Source: Paenibacillus sp. LHD-38
GTDB taxonomy: Bacteria; Bacillota; Bacilli; Paenibacillales; Paenibacillaceae
Reading direction: 5' to 3'
Assembly (NCBI RefSeq): GCF_031157315.1
Contig: NZ_JAVIFU010000016.1
Span: 93,432 to 157,431 of the forward strand
DNA: 64,000 nt
Each line of letters begins with the position of its first letter. Within the stretch, counting starts at the first letter, position 1. The notes beneath the pieces were generated by a model. The model saw only the letters and a list, made by a program, of their open reading frames with translations. It did no database searches and was not told the origin of the DNA. Position numbers and translations under genes: made by a program. Of this stretch, positions 34,675 to 42,509 are shown one piece after another.

Positions 34675-37167
34675 TCATATGGGAATAAATCCGAATTTAT
34701 TAAATACAGCTAAAACATCAACATACTCCCAAATTATATTACCATCTGTAGTTGAACCAGTATTATGCGAGGGAGGTGTTGAACCACTATTTCCTGAGGT
34801 TTTAGATTTGTAGACTTTCCCATTTGTATATACTAAGTTATTAACTACATAATTTTTACCTGCAGCCCATGGGATATTATTGGCTGTACCTGCTGTTGTA
34901 CAAACCCAACCAACATATCCTCCGGGAGTGGGAGCAGCATTATAGATCAATTGCCCAATACTGTACTTACCAAAGGTAGGTTCTGATAAAGCACTAGCAG
35001 AATGAAGGGTTTCTCCAAGAATATTTTTTTCTAATTGTTGATTTACATTGTTTGTGAATATTATTTCTGAATTAATTTTGCTATTCTTCTCCGCAATAAT
35101 TAATGTCTTTGGAATTGGTAATGTTGTTCCATTCTTTCTATATACCCCTTCGATAGTAATGGTCCCTTTAGTGTTAATCCCTGTATTATTCTTAGTAACA
35201 ATTGTATTTTTAGAAAGAAATAAATAATTTTCAGTAAACACTCTTAATGCATATAAGGAACCTAAGGAGGTTACTTGCCCGATAACTTCTAGATGGTTAT
35301 TTATAATGTCAATTCTTGGTATCGAGAGGAAAGAAACTCCTTGCCCTCTAGCTTCATGAGTGTAAAGTGAGTAAGGTGCATCCCAAACTATTTTATTATT
35401 TTTAAAGATATGAGTACTATATCCCTTATCCAAGGCTAGCTTATCACTACCAATATCTCCTCCGTCAAATCGGAATGATTGGTTTTTAAATGTTGAATTT
35501 TCAACTCTCATGCTTTCTGATACCATCATTCGACTGTAGTTAATAGTGGTCCCTGTGTGGATAAACTCACAATCTTCAACAATCAAATTTTTTGTCCCAA
35601 AATAAGTTCCACCACTCGTGTCACTGGTTAAAAATTTTACATTTGAGAGGAAAGCGTTATCCGTTACGCCGTAACTAACATTTGAAATTCCCTTGGCTCT
35701 TCTAATATCGAATAGGGAGTTACGCAATTCTATATTTTTACTTAAAAAAAAGAGTACCCCATCTTTCTCAGGGTTATCGAAGGTGATCTTGCAATTGTAG
35801 ATTTTAACCGTTTCACCGCTTAAAGATAGGCTGCATTTTGTGAAAACACAATTATCAATTGTAGTATTACCAGCGTTAATATTACAGTTCTCACCAAATA
35901 TAGAGTCGTTTCGAAATGTACAAAAAGTCCCATCTGATTCTACACCACTGGTAATCGATTTGCCGGTTATTGGGCCATAGTAAATATTATTATGTGATAA
36001 ATAATCATCACCACTCCCGCTAAAATTAACAGCTCCTCTGAATTTATTGTTTTCTAAATGAACCCCCCTAGTACTGATACATATAAATGCTCCAGATCTA
36101 TTATCGTAGAAATTGCAGTCTCTAATGGTTATTTTTTGATTGGACATATAACCATCTTCAATATCGATACCGTAGCCGGGATTGCAGCCGTTTGACCTAT
36201 CCATAGGATTACTATTATTATAAAATTCGCAACTGTTATAGGTTATGAACCTTCCTCCGCTTACAGAAGCACCTAACCTTCTATTCTTGTGTGATTTACA
36301 ATTTGTGTAAGTTATATACTGAGGAATTTTAGCGCATGAAACATAATGCAGGTTGCCACTCATCAAATCATAATTTTGTAAAAAAGAGAATCTCACTTGT
36401 GATGTGCCAATTGGTAACGAGTCCAAATAATTAAATTCATAAGATCTTGTGTTTCTATAGCCTAGATAGGAACCGTCTTTTTTGTAAAAGTGTACTTTAA
36501 TTGCGGTTTTATTTAAGTTGCTACCCAAGCCGTAGCCACCATACCCATCACCAGAGTAATAAAAATATCCTACTGATTTAACTAGATCTCCTGTAACATC
36601 GTAGAATTTTGTTACAGTAGTGTAATTGGTTTTTGTAGTATCCAAGCTTCCTGTGCTAGCAATATCTCCTTTAGCAAAATGTGTTGGATGTTGAACGCCA
36701 CCAATGCTAGAGAAATCCATTGATGTTGTAAATCCATCACCTGTACATTCATAAACTTCGCAATTCTTTATTAATATGTTGTAACATGAATTTTTACAAT
36801 TTACCCCATATCCCCATTCATGTGTACCCCCGCTAGTATAATCGTGCGTTTCTCTGTCACCCTTGATAGTAGCACCTTCGATTGTTACATTTTTAATGTT
36901 ATCACATGATATAACAGTATATTCTGATAATTTATTTGATTCTTTTTTAAACAAACAGCCATAAAATTTATAGTTTGTATTACTGCAAAGTTCTACAGAA
37001 GAGTTTTTATCTATTAGATAGTCTCCTTTTGGTAAAACTACTATTAAAAAATCATTGAGGTTTGCCCACTGCAAGGCAGAATTTATCCCCTCTGTTGTCT
37101 TTAAAGCATCAGTTCCGTTATTACTTATTCCCCATCGATTGAGTTCAATAATATAGATATTATTCAT
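34675..37167 (-). CDS. right-handed parallel beta-helix protein, tailspike-like
   Basis: An 830-residue protein. The body (about 60-650) is rich in short repeats of the type NIKNVTIEGATIKG, NILIKNCEVYEC and IYNCKITFDNP, the rung pattern of pectate-lyase-like beta-helices. The C-terminus (about 765-825) carries the module GxVYKSKTSGNSGSTPPSHNTGSTTDGNIIWEYV, common in phage tail and carbohydrate-binding proteins. There is no signal peptide or transmembrane segment. It could be a polysaccharide-degrading or -binding enzyme, or a domesticated phage tailspike. The start at 37167 follows GGAGG at 12 bases. It has its own promoter and opposes the surrounding eps genes. Confidence 0.75.
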   Translation of the reverse strand: MNNIYIIELNRWGISNNGTDALKTTEGINSALQWANLNDFLIVVLPKGDYLIDKNSSVELCSNTNYKFYGCLFKKESNKLSEYTVISCDNIKNVTIEGATIKGDRETHDYTSGGTHEWGYGVNCKNSCYNILIKNCEVYECTGDGFTTSMDFSSIGGVQHPTHFAKGDIASTGSLDTTKTNYTTVTKFYDVTGDLVKSVGYFYYSGDGYGGYGLGSNLNKTAIKVHFYKKDGSYLGYRNTRSYEFNYLDSLPIGTSQVRFSFLQNYDLMSGNLHYVSCAKIPQYITYTNCKSHKNRRLGASVSGGRFITYNSCEFYNNSNPMDRSNGCNPGYGIDIEDGYMSNQKITIRDCNFYDNRSGAFICISTRGVHLENNKFRGAVNFSGSGDDYLSHNNIYYGPITGKSITSGVESDGTFCTFRNDSIFGENCNINAGNTTIDNCVFTKCSLSLSGETVKIYNCKITFDNPEKDGVLFFLSKNIELRNSLFDIRRAKGISNVSYGVTDNAFLSNVKFLTSDTSGGTYFGTKNLIVEDCEFIHTGTTINYSRMMVSESMRVENSTFKNQSFRFDGGDIGSDKLALDKGYSTHIFKNNKIVWDAPYSLYTHEARGQGVSFLSIPRIDIINNHLEVIGQVTSLGSLYALRVFTENYLFLSKNTIVTKNNTGINTKGTITIEGVYRKNGTTLPIPKTLIIAEKNSKINSEIIFTNNVNQQLEKNILGETLHSASALSEPTFGKYSIGQLIYNAAPTPGGYVGWVCTTAGTANNIPWAAGKNYVVNNLVYTNGKVYKSKTSGNSGSTPPSHNTGSTTDGNIIWEYVDVLAVFNKFGFIPI

Positions 37168-37177
37168 GAACAATATG
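37158..37177 (-). promoter_or_regulatory. near-palindrome over the start codon of the beta-helix gene
   Basis: On the minus strand ATATTGTTCATGAATAATAT is a 20-bp dyad with one mismatched pair, centred on the ATG. As RNA it could hide the start codon; as DNA it could be a repressor site. It contains GTTCATGAA, which only partly resembles the SinR-type half-site. Confidence 0.4.
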
Positions 37178-37222
37178 CACCTCCATTTAATATGAAATAA
37201 ACACATGAGTGTAAGCTTTTGC

Positions 37223-37251
37223 ATTATCTGATTTCAATTATCTCATGTCCA
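37223..37251 (-). promoter_or_regulatory. sigma-A-like promoter of the beta-helix gene
   Basis: The minus strand reads TGGACA (37251-37246), a 17-base spacer and GATAAT (37228-37223). The transcript would start about 50 bases before the ATG. No SinR-type operator overlaps it. Confidence 0.6.
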
Positions 37252-37379
37252 TAAGGGATTGAGTATGAGCTTTAGCACATATTGGAAATTTTGTAATTGA
37301 TTTAATAAGCAGCAGTAAGGCCACTTTACGACTACCTTTTGCGATGATCTCATAAATCAACGTAATATATGAAAATAGG

Positions 37380-37408
37380 TTGACCTGTTCTCTTTAAAGA
37401 ACTAATAT
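37380..37408 (+). promoter_or_regulatory. SinR-type operator inside the slrR-like promoter
   Basis: TTGACC at 37380-37385 and TAATAT at 37403-37408 are spaced exactly 17 bases. The spacer holds GTTCTCTTTAAAGAAC at 37387-37402, whose halves are GTTCTCT and AAAGAAC, both fitting GTTCTYT. Confidence 0.88.
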
Positions 37409-37493
37409 AAATATATTGTATGTTATAAAATTTAATTTTGATTGCAAGCGCTTAGCTTAACGTTAGGATCTAAAATGGACAAAGGAGAATAAT

Positions 37494-37904
37494 ATGATAG
37501 GGGAACGGATTAAGAGTCTAAGGGAAAAAAAGGGCTATTCGATAACGAAGCTTGCCGACCTAGCTGGCGTATCCAAGTCATATTTGAGCTACATTGAACG
37601 CAACATGCAAAACAACCCGTCTCTTCAAGTAATGGCAAAAATAGCAGCGCCTTTGGATTCAAACATTGAGTATTTACTTGGAGAAGAGCATTTACCAAAA
37701 CTTAACCATGATGAAATGTTGGATGAAGAATGGCGTTCCATTATTAAAAATGCCGTTGATGAAGGTATGAGCAAGGGAGATTTTCAAACGTTAAAAGACC
37801 TGATTCGTTCAAATATGTGGAAGGAAAACAGGCCGGAGACCAATCTCTATTCGAATGAGAAAAAGAAATCATCAAATATCATTATCCTTCATATCGATAA
37901 CTGA
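37494..37904 (+). CDS. slrR: SinR/SlrR-like transcriptional regulator
   Basis: A 136-residue DNA-binding protein. Residues 1-62 form an Xre-type helix-turn-helix very like SinR (MIGERIKSLREKKGYSITKL, SKSYLSYIER, NNPSLQVMAKIA). Residues about 78-110 form a SinI/SinR-type interaction segment (LDEEWRSIIKNAVDEGMSKGDF). A 25-residue basic tail follows. In B. subtilis slrR lies beside epsA and is itself repressed by SinR; here the gene is directly before epsA in the same direction, and its promoter contains a SinR-type operator. Unlike Bacillus SlrR it has one, not two, SinI-like segments, so the name rests on position and regulation as much as on sequence. Confidence 0.8.
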   Translation: MIGERIKSLREKKGYSITKLADLAGVSKSYLSYIERNMQNNPSLQVMAKIAAPLDSNIEYLLGEEHLPKLNHDEMLDEEWRSIIKNAVDEGMSKGDFQTLKDLIRSNMWKENRPETNLYSNEKKKSSNIIILHIDN

Positions 37905-37933
37905 AGGTTAACAAGAAATTAAGGAAACGTGTC

Positions 37934-37962
37934 TTGACATGTTCTATATAAAGAACTAATAT
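37934..37962 (+). promoter_or_regulatory. SinR-type operator inside the epsA promoter
   Basis: TTGACA at 37934-37939, a 17-base spacer, and TAATAT at 37957-37962. The palindrome GTTCTATATAAAGAAC fills 37941-37956. A further half-site GTTCTTT lies at 37972-37978, near the expected transcription start. Confidence 0.9.
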
Positions 37963-38004
37963 TAACTTATTGTTCTTTATTACAAACATTAAGCAGGTGT
38001 GTAA

Positions 38005-38748
38005 ATGGAAGGTAAAAGAAATGTAGAGATGTTGAAAATCCGAAGTGATAAAGAAAAAGTTAAAGAGATTAACATTAAAGAAATGTATACGGTCATTCGA
38101 AAGCGAATATGGTTGATATTACTGATTACCATAGTCGTTACGGTTTTAGCGGGTCTATATAACAATAGGCCTGAACCACCCTTGTATGCAGCATCTTCAA
38201 GAATGATTGTTACTTCAAGCTCAGATAAGCTTGTTACTGTAAGGGTATTATTTAGGGAGCCGATCGTTTTGGAACAGGTTATTGAACAGCTTGGACTTGA
38301 CCGTTCAGCGGCACAGCTAAGAAATCAAATTCGAGTGGACAATGTTGATGGATCTCTTGTAACTGTAGTAACGGTTATCGATCCTAGTTCGAAGTTAGCT
38401 GCTGATATCGCAAATACAGGCGTAGAGGTTTATAGGAAGGTTGCGGCTGAAACGTTAGGCGTCAGTAACATTAGACTGCTAACGCCAGCTGTGGTAAACC
38501 CATACCCCATCAACGAGAGAAGTAATACAATCGTTTATATAGGCTTTTTATTCGGATTAATCTTAAGTATCGGTTTAATCTATCTTCTAGATTCACTAGA
38601 TGATTCTATCAAATCAGAACGAGAAGTTGAAGAGCTACTAGGTTTAACGATGCTGGGCTCTGTCACCAAAATGAAACGAAAAGACTATGCGAGACATTTA
38701 AAGAAACAAAAGAGTATTTTAGTGCGGGGTGAGACGATTGGTTCGTGA
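38005..38748 (+). CDS. epsA: Wzz/YveK-type chain-length regulator EpsA
   Basis: A 247-residue polysaccharide co-polymerase. It has a cytoplasmic N-terminus, transmembrane segment one (IWLILLITIVVTVLAGLYN) near 30-50, an external region with the family pattern PPLYAASSRMIVT, and transmembrane segment two (IVYIGFLFGLILSIGLIYLLDSL) near 175-197. A basic tail would contact the partner kinase. It starts the eps operon under a promoter with an embedded SinR-type operator. The next gene overlaps it by 20 bases, the usual epsA-epsB arrangement. Confidence 0.9.
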   Translation: MEGKRNVEMLKIRSDKEKVKEINIKEMYTVIRKRIWLILLITIVVTVLAGLYNNRPEPPLYAASSRMIVTSSSDKLVTVRVLFREPIVLEQVIEQLGLDRSAAQLRNQIRVDNVDGSLVTVVTVIDPSSKLAADIANTGVEVYRKVAAETLGVSNIRLLTPAVVNPYPINERSNTIVYIGFLFGLILSIGLIYLLDSLDDSIKSEREVEELLGLTMLGSVTKMKRKDYARHLKKQKSILVRGETIGS

Positions 38749-39403
38749 AAGGCAAATGGTGTCTAAGTCATATGTAAACAGAAGTTTGCTGGCCTATATT
38801 AACCCTCATGGCGCAATATCTGAGCAGTATCGAACCATTCGTAATAACATTCAATATGCTGCAAACGGTCAAAAAATTCGTTCGCTGCTTGTCACATCTC
38901 CCTCCGAGGGAGATGGGAAATCGACGGCAGCTATAAACTTGGCGGTTTGTATGGCACAGCGGGGTGACCGGGTACTCATTATTGATGCGAATTTCCGGAA
39001 TCCGATCATTAACAAAATATTCAATGTACAAACCTCGCCAGGGCTGTCGAATGTACTAGGACAACAGCTCGAAATTCGCGAAGCCATTTATAATACAGAG
39101 GTCGAAGGATTGGATATTTTGCCAAGCGGGCAGCGACTATATAATTCGACGGAGCTGCTTGATTCGCAGGTTATGGTGGATGTTATGGCGTTTGCGTCTG
39201 AGCAGTATGAAATGGTTCTGCTGGATTGCCCGCCAGTATTAGGCGTATCAGATACGAACGCATTAGTTAGTAAATGCGATGGCGTGTTGTTGCTTTTGAA
39301 AAGTGGAAAAACCCATAAAGAATTGGCACTCGAAGCGAAGCGTGCGTTGTTGTTTGCAAAAGCCAACATACTTGGCGTCATATTAAATAAAAAGAGCGTT
39401 TGA
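38729..39403 (+). CDS. epsB: BY-kinase-type ATPase EpsB (no tyrosine cluster)
   Basis: A 224-residue CpsD/CapB-like protein. The Walker A is SPSEGDGKSTAA near residue 59, Walker A' is VLIIDANFRNP near 86 and Walker B is MVLLDCPPV near 166. It should pair with EpsA to control chain length. The chain ends GVILNKKSV: the C-terminal tyrosine cluster that bacterial tyrosine kinases autophosphorylate is missing. The GTG at 38729 is the longest start; a later start near 38756 (MVSKSYVN) is possible and fits family length better. Confidence 0.88.
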   Translation: MRRLVRERQMVSKSYVNRSLLAYINPHGAISEQYRTIRNNIQYAANGQKIRSLLVTSPSEGDGKSTAAINLAVCMAQRGDRVLIIDANFRNPIINKIFNVQTSPGLSNVLGQQLEIREAIYNTEVEGLDILPSGQRLYNSTELLDSQVMVDVMAFASEQYEMVLLDCPPVLGVSDTNALVSKCDGVLLLLKSGKTHKELALEAKRALLFAKANILGVILNKKSV

Positions 39404-39429
39404 TGATCGTTATCAATAGCGCTTTTTTT
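39394..39429 (+). terminator. terminator overlapping the epsB stop
   Basis: An imperfect stem (AGCG..TTTGAT with ATCAATAGCGCT) is followed by TTTTTTT. It would stop part of the transcription before the epsC leader, so readthrough or the downstream antitermination RNA matters. Confidence 0.55.
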
Positions 39430-39439
39430 ACGGGCTTTT

Positions 39440-39455
39440 GTTCTTTATAAAGCAC
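39440..39455 (+). promoter_or_regulatory. SinR-type operator in the epsB-epsC gap
   Basis: GTTCTTTATAAAGCAC has a perfect left half and one mismatch in the right half. It lies just before the EAR-like RNA. No good -35/-10 pair surrounds it. Confidence 0.6.
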
Positions 39456-39489
39456 AACATTCGGTCCGTTAGGGCCGATTCGTTCGGTA

Positions 39490-39605
39490 ATGTCTCCTCA
39501 CCGTTATCAATGGGGGCACTCGGCCATGCTGTGGGTTAGGAAAAACCTTAGACGCGAGTCGTCAAGGGTGTGGTGTGAGGCGGGGTTGAATGCCCTGATT
39601 TCTGC
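39490..39605 (+). ncRNA. EAR-like (eps-associated RNA) antitermination element
   Basis: The 345-base gap between the epsB and epsC homologues is where B. subtilis carries the EAR element, which lets polymerase read through terminators in the long eps operon. The gap holds a GC-rich structured segment: CCTCAC (39496-39501) pairs with GTGAGG (39575-39580), and inside it ACTCG (39518-39522) pairs with CGAGT (39555-39559), with an A-rich loop between AGG and CCT at 39538-39547. The remainder of the gap has the operator upstream and a large hairpin downstream. Identification rests on position and fold; a covariance-model match was not run. Confidence 0.7.
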
Positions 39606-39606
39606 A

Positions 39607-39660
39607 TTAGAGTTTTTAACTAAATGGTTTTGCATAAAGCCTTTTAGTTAAACACTCTAA
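39607..39660 (+). other. large hairpin after the EAR-like element
   Basis: A 21-bp stem with two mismatches (TTAGAGTTTTTAACTAAATGG against CCTTTTAGTTAAACACTCTAA) encloses TTTTGCATAAAG. It lacks a real T-run. It lies about 90 bases before epsC and may be part of the leader structure or a processing site. Confidence 0.6.
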
Positions 39661-39748
39661 AAGTGTTGCTGTAGTCTCCGTGATATTAGCAAAAGCGGAA
39701 TGCATCGTTAGCATTTACTTTATTTGATGTATTTCAGGAAAGGGTGAA

Positions 39749-41581
39749 ATGGCTTTGACGTATCGGCAAAGATTGTCTTTTTTAATGTTGATCGATTCTT
39801 TTATCGTGCTTACCGCCATCTTTTTCAGCAGATTTTTACTTAGTGCTTCGCTTGATGTGGTGACGGCACCGATTGTAATCAGCTCGATTACTCTCTTGTT
39901 AAGCCATCATTTTTTCTCCTTCTATTACAAGCTGTATAAGAAGGCGTGGGAGTACGCAAGCGTAGGAGAGTTACTCATTATTACAAAGGCGGTCTCGTTT
40001 TCTATCCTTGCGGCGGCTGTAATTCAACAGCTCGTTATGCAGGATGTCTTTTTCAGGCTTCTTGCAGTGACCTGGATGATCCACATGCTGTTGATCGGAG
40101 GCTCTAGACTTTGCTGGAGAATTTTCCGAGGCAGCTACCAGAAAAATGCCGGCATGCGCAAGCGTACTTTGATCGTAGGTGCTGGCTCAGCTGGCACGAT
40201 GCTTGCCCGCCAGCTTCTCAGCAACAGCGATACGGAGCTGCTGCCGATTGCTTTCATTGATGATGATGTGAATAAGCATAGCCTTGATATTATGGGAATA
40301 CCGGTAAGGGGCGGCGTTTCCAGCATTGCAAAGGTCGCAATAGAGTTGGATATAAACAATATTGTTATCGCGATTCCGTCATTGAGTAAAAAGCAGTTGA
40401 ACACGATTTTTAGCGAATGTGCGAAAACGAAAGCAAAAACGCAAATTATTCCGATGTTAGAGGATTTGGCTACCGGAAGGATCTCGGTTAGTCAATTTCG
40501 TGATGTTCAGGTCGAGGATTTACTCGGCCGGGAGCCCGTAGAGCTGGATATTGAGAGTATTTCAGGCTACGTAACGCAGAAGGTTGTGATGGTAACTGGA
40601 GCTGGGGGATCGATTGGTTCTGAGGTATGCCGTCAAGTATCGAGATTCTTGCCAGAAAAGCTTATTTTGCTCGGACATGGGGAAAACAGCATTTACTCCA
40701 TAGAGATGGAGCTAAGGGAGCTGTATGGACATACCAATATTGAATTTATAACTGAAATCGCGGATCTTCAGGATGCTAATAAAATGCTGACGGTAATGCA
40801 GACGCATCGTCCTCAGGTTGTATATCATGCGGCTGCCCATAAACATGTTCCGTTGATGGAGAGAAATCCGGAAGAAGCCTTCAAAAATAACGTGATGGGT
40901 ACATTGAATGCAGCTAGAGCAGCTAATCATGCCCGCGTGGATACCTTCGTAATGATTTCAACCGATAAGGCCGTTAATCCAACGAGCGTCATGGGTGCAA
41001 CGAAAAGAATTGCTGAAATGGTGATACAGCACATGGATCACATAAGCAACACGAAATTTGTTGCTGTTCGGTTCGGCAATGTGCTGGGCAGCCGCGGAAG
41101 CGTCATTCCGCTGTTCAAAAAACAAATAGAGAAGGGCGGACCCGTAACGGTTACCCACCCGGATATGGTTCGTTATTTTATGACGATCCCAGAGGCTTCA
41201 AGACTTGTAATACAAGCGGGGGCACTTGCCAGGGGCGGCGAAATATTCGTTCTGGACATGGGCGATCCCGTCAAAATTACCGATCTTGCACAAAACGTCA
41301 TTCGTATGTCAGGCTTCACGGTGGAAGAAATTGGCATTCATTATACAGGCATTCGGCCGGGCGAAAAGCTCTTTGAAGAAATGCTCAAGGATAATGAAAT
41401 CAATGATAAGCAAGTATACCCGAAAATTTACATAGGTAAAGCATGCGAGATTTATTTTGACCAAATTGAAGAAATCATTGCCCTTCATGGCGGAATGAGT
41501 AAAGCAGAGTTACGGATCAGGCTGCTGGATCTTGCCAACAACGTTGTGGAGTTCCCTGAATTTGCATCTGTAACAGGCTAA
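39749..41581 (+). CDS. epsC: nucleotide-sugar 4,6-dehydratase EpsC (CapD-like)
   Basis: A 610-residue membrane-anchored enzyme. Four N-terminal helices cover about 10-115, then comes a first Rossmann domain (IVGAGSAGTMLARQLL near 143), then the catalytic SDR domain (MVTGAGGSIGSEVCRQ near 281). Catalytic-site wording MISTDKAVNPTSVMGATKR near 400 has Met in place of the usual SDR Tyr, as in long CapD/FlaA1-type UDP-GlcNAc 4,6-dehydratases. The product is a UDP-4-keto-6-deoxy sugar, which EpsN and EpsM would convert to an acetylated amino sugar such as bacillosamine. The family and pathway are known; the exact sugar is inferred. Confidence 0.92.
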   Translation: MALTYRQRLSFLMLIDSFIVLTAIFFSRFLLSASLDVVTAPIVISSITLLLSHHFFSFYYKLYKKAWEYASVGELLIITKAVSFSILAAAVIQQLVMQDVFFRLLAVTWMIHMLLIGGSRLCWRIFRGSYQKNAGMRKRTLIVGAGSAGTMLARQLLSNSDTELLPIAFIDDDVNKHSLDIMGIPVRGGVSSIAKVAIELDINNIVIAIPSLSKKQLNTIFSECAKTKAKTQIIPMLEDLATGRISVSQFRDVQVEDLLGREPVELDIESISGYVTQKVVMVTGAGGSIGSEVCRQVSRFLPEKLILLGHGENSIYSIEMELRELYGHTNIEFITEIADLQDANKMLTVMQTHRPQVVYHAAAHKHVPLMERNPEEAFKNNVMGTLNAARAANHARVDTFVMISTDKAVNPTSVMGATKRIAEMVIQHMDHISNTKFVAVRFGNVLGSRGSVIPLFKKQIEKGGPVTVTHPDMVRYFMTIPEASRLVIQAGALARGGEIFVLDMGDPVKITDLAQNVIRMSGFTVEEIGIHYTGIRPGEKLFEEMLKDNEINDKQVYPKIYIGKACEIYFDQIEEIIALHGGMSKAELRIRLLDLANNVVEFPEFASVTG

Positions 41582-41605
41582 TAAGACAAAGGGGTTGCTG
41601 AAGCT

Positions 41606-42487
41606 ATGAAAGTAAGGAAAGCGATAATACCAGCCGCTGGGCTGGGTACGAGGTTTCTTCCGGCAACAAAAGCGATGCCAAAGGAAATGCTGCCTATCGT
41701 TGATAAGCCGACGATTCAATACATTGTAGAAGAAGCGATCGAATCCGGCATTGAGGATATTATTATTGTCACGGGCAAAGGGAAACGCGCGATTGAGGAC
41801 CATTTCGATAATTCGTTGGAGCTCGAGCAAATTTTGACCGCCAAGCATAAATATGATTTGTTAAGCGAGGTCCGCAAATCAGCGGATATGGTAGATATAC
41901 ATTATATTCGTCAAAAGGAACCAAAGGGCCTCGGTCATGCGATCTGGTGTGCCCGCAAATTCATCGGAGACGAACCGTTTGCAGTACTGCTCGGGGATGA
42001 TATTATCTCCGCGGAAAAGCCTTGCATAAAGCAAATGATTGAAAAGTATGAACAGTACCATACTTCGATAATCGGTGTGCAGCGTGTAGCGGATGAAGCC
42101 GTTTCCCGTTATGGCATCGTTGATGGCACGCCGATGGAGGATTCTTTTCACAGGGTGAGGCATTTGGTCGAGAAGCCTTCCAGAGAACTTGCTCCATCGA
42201 ATATGGCCATTATGGGCCGCTATATTTTGAACCCCGCTATTTTTGAGATTTTAGGTAATCAAACGCCGGGAGCAGGCGGAGAAATACAGCTGACAGACGC
42301 CATTGCGGCATTAAACTTAGCCGAGGCTGTCTATGCTTATGAATTTGAAGGCAAGCGCCATGATGTGGGAGAAAAGATGGGCTTTATACAGACAACGATC
42401 GAGTTCGCTCTTCAGCGGGAGGATCTGCGTTACGATTTATTAAACTATTTGTCGGAAACGATTGAGCGAGAAGCTGCTAGAAAATAA
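41606..42487 (+). CDS. galU: UTP-glucose-1-phosphate uridylyltransferase
   Basis: Makes UDP-glucose from UTP and glucose-1-phosphate. It has 293 residues. The nucleotide-binding start [34 protein letters not shown] is diagnostic, with the metal-binding aspartates in VLLGDD near 130. It is called GalU/GtaB interchangeably in Bacillota. The B. subtilis eps operon does not include a copy, so here UDP-glucose supply is built into the locus. It lies 24 bases after epsC with a good ribosome binding site (AAAGGGG), and its end overlaps sequence upstream of the next gene. Confidence 0.95.
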   Translation: MKVRKAIIPAAGLGTRFLPATKAMPKEMLPIVDKPTIQYIVEEAIESGIEDIIIVTGKGKRAIEDHFDNSLELEQILTAKHKYDLLSEVRKSADMVDIHYIRQKEPKGLGHAIWCARKFIGDEPFAVLLGDDIISAEKPCIKQMIEKYEQYHTSIIGVQRVADEAVSRYGIVDGTPMEDSFHRVRHLVEKPSRELAPSNMAIMGRYILNPAIFEILGNQTPGAGGEIQLTDAIAALNLAEAVYAYEFEGKRHDVGEKMGFIQTTIEFALQREDLRYDLLNYLSETIEREAARK

Positions 42488-42509
42488 TTCTAGTATAGGA
42501 TGGTATAGG

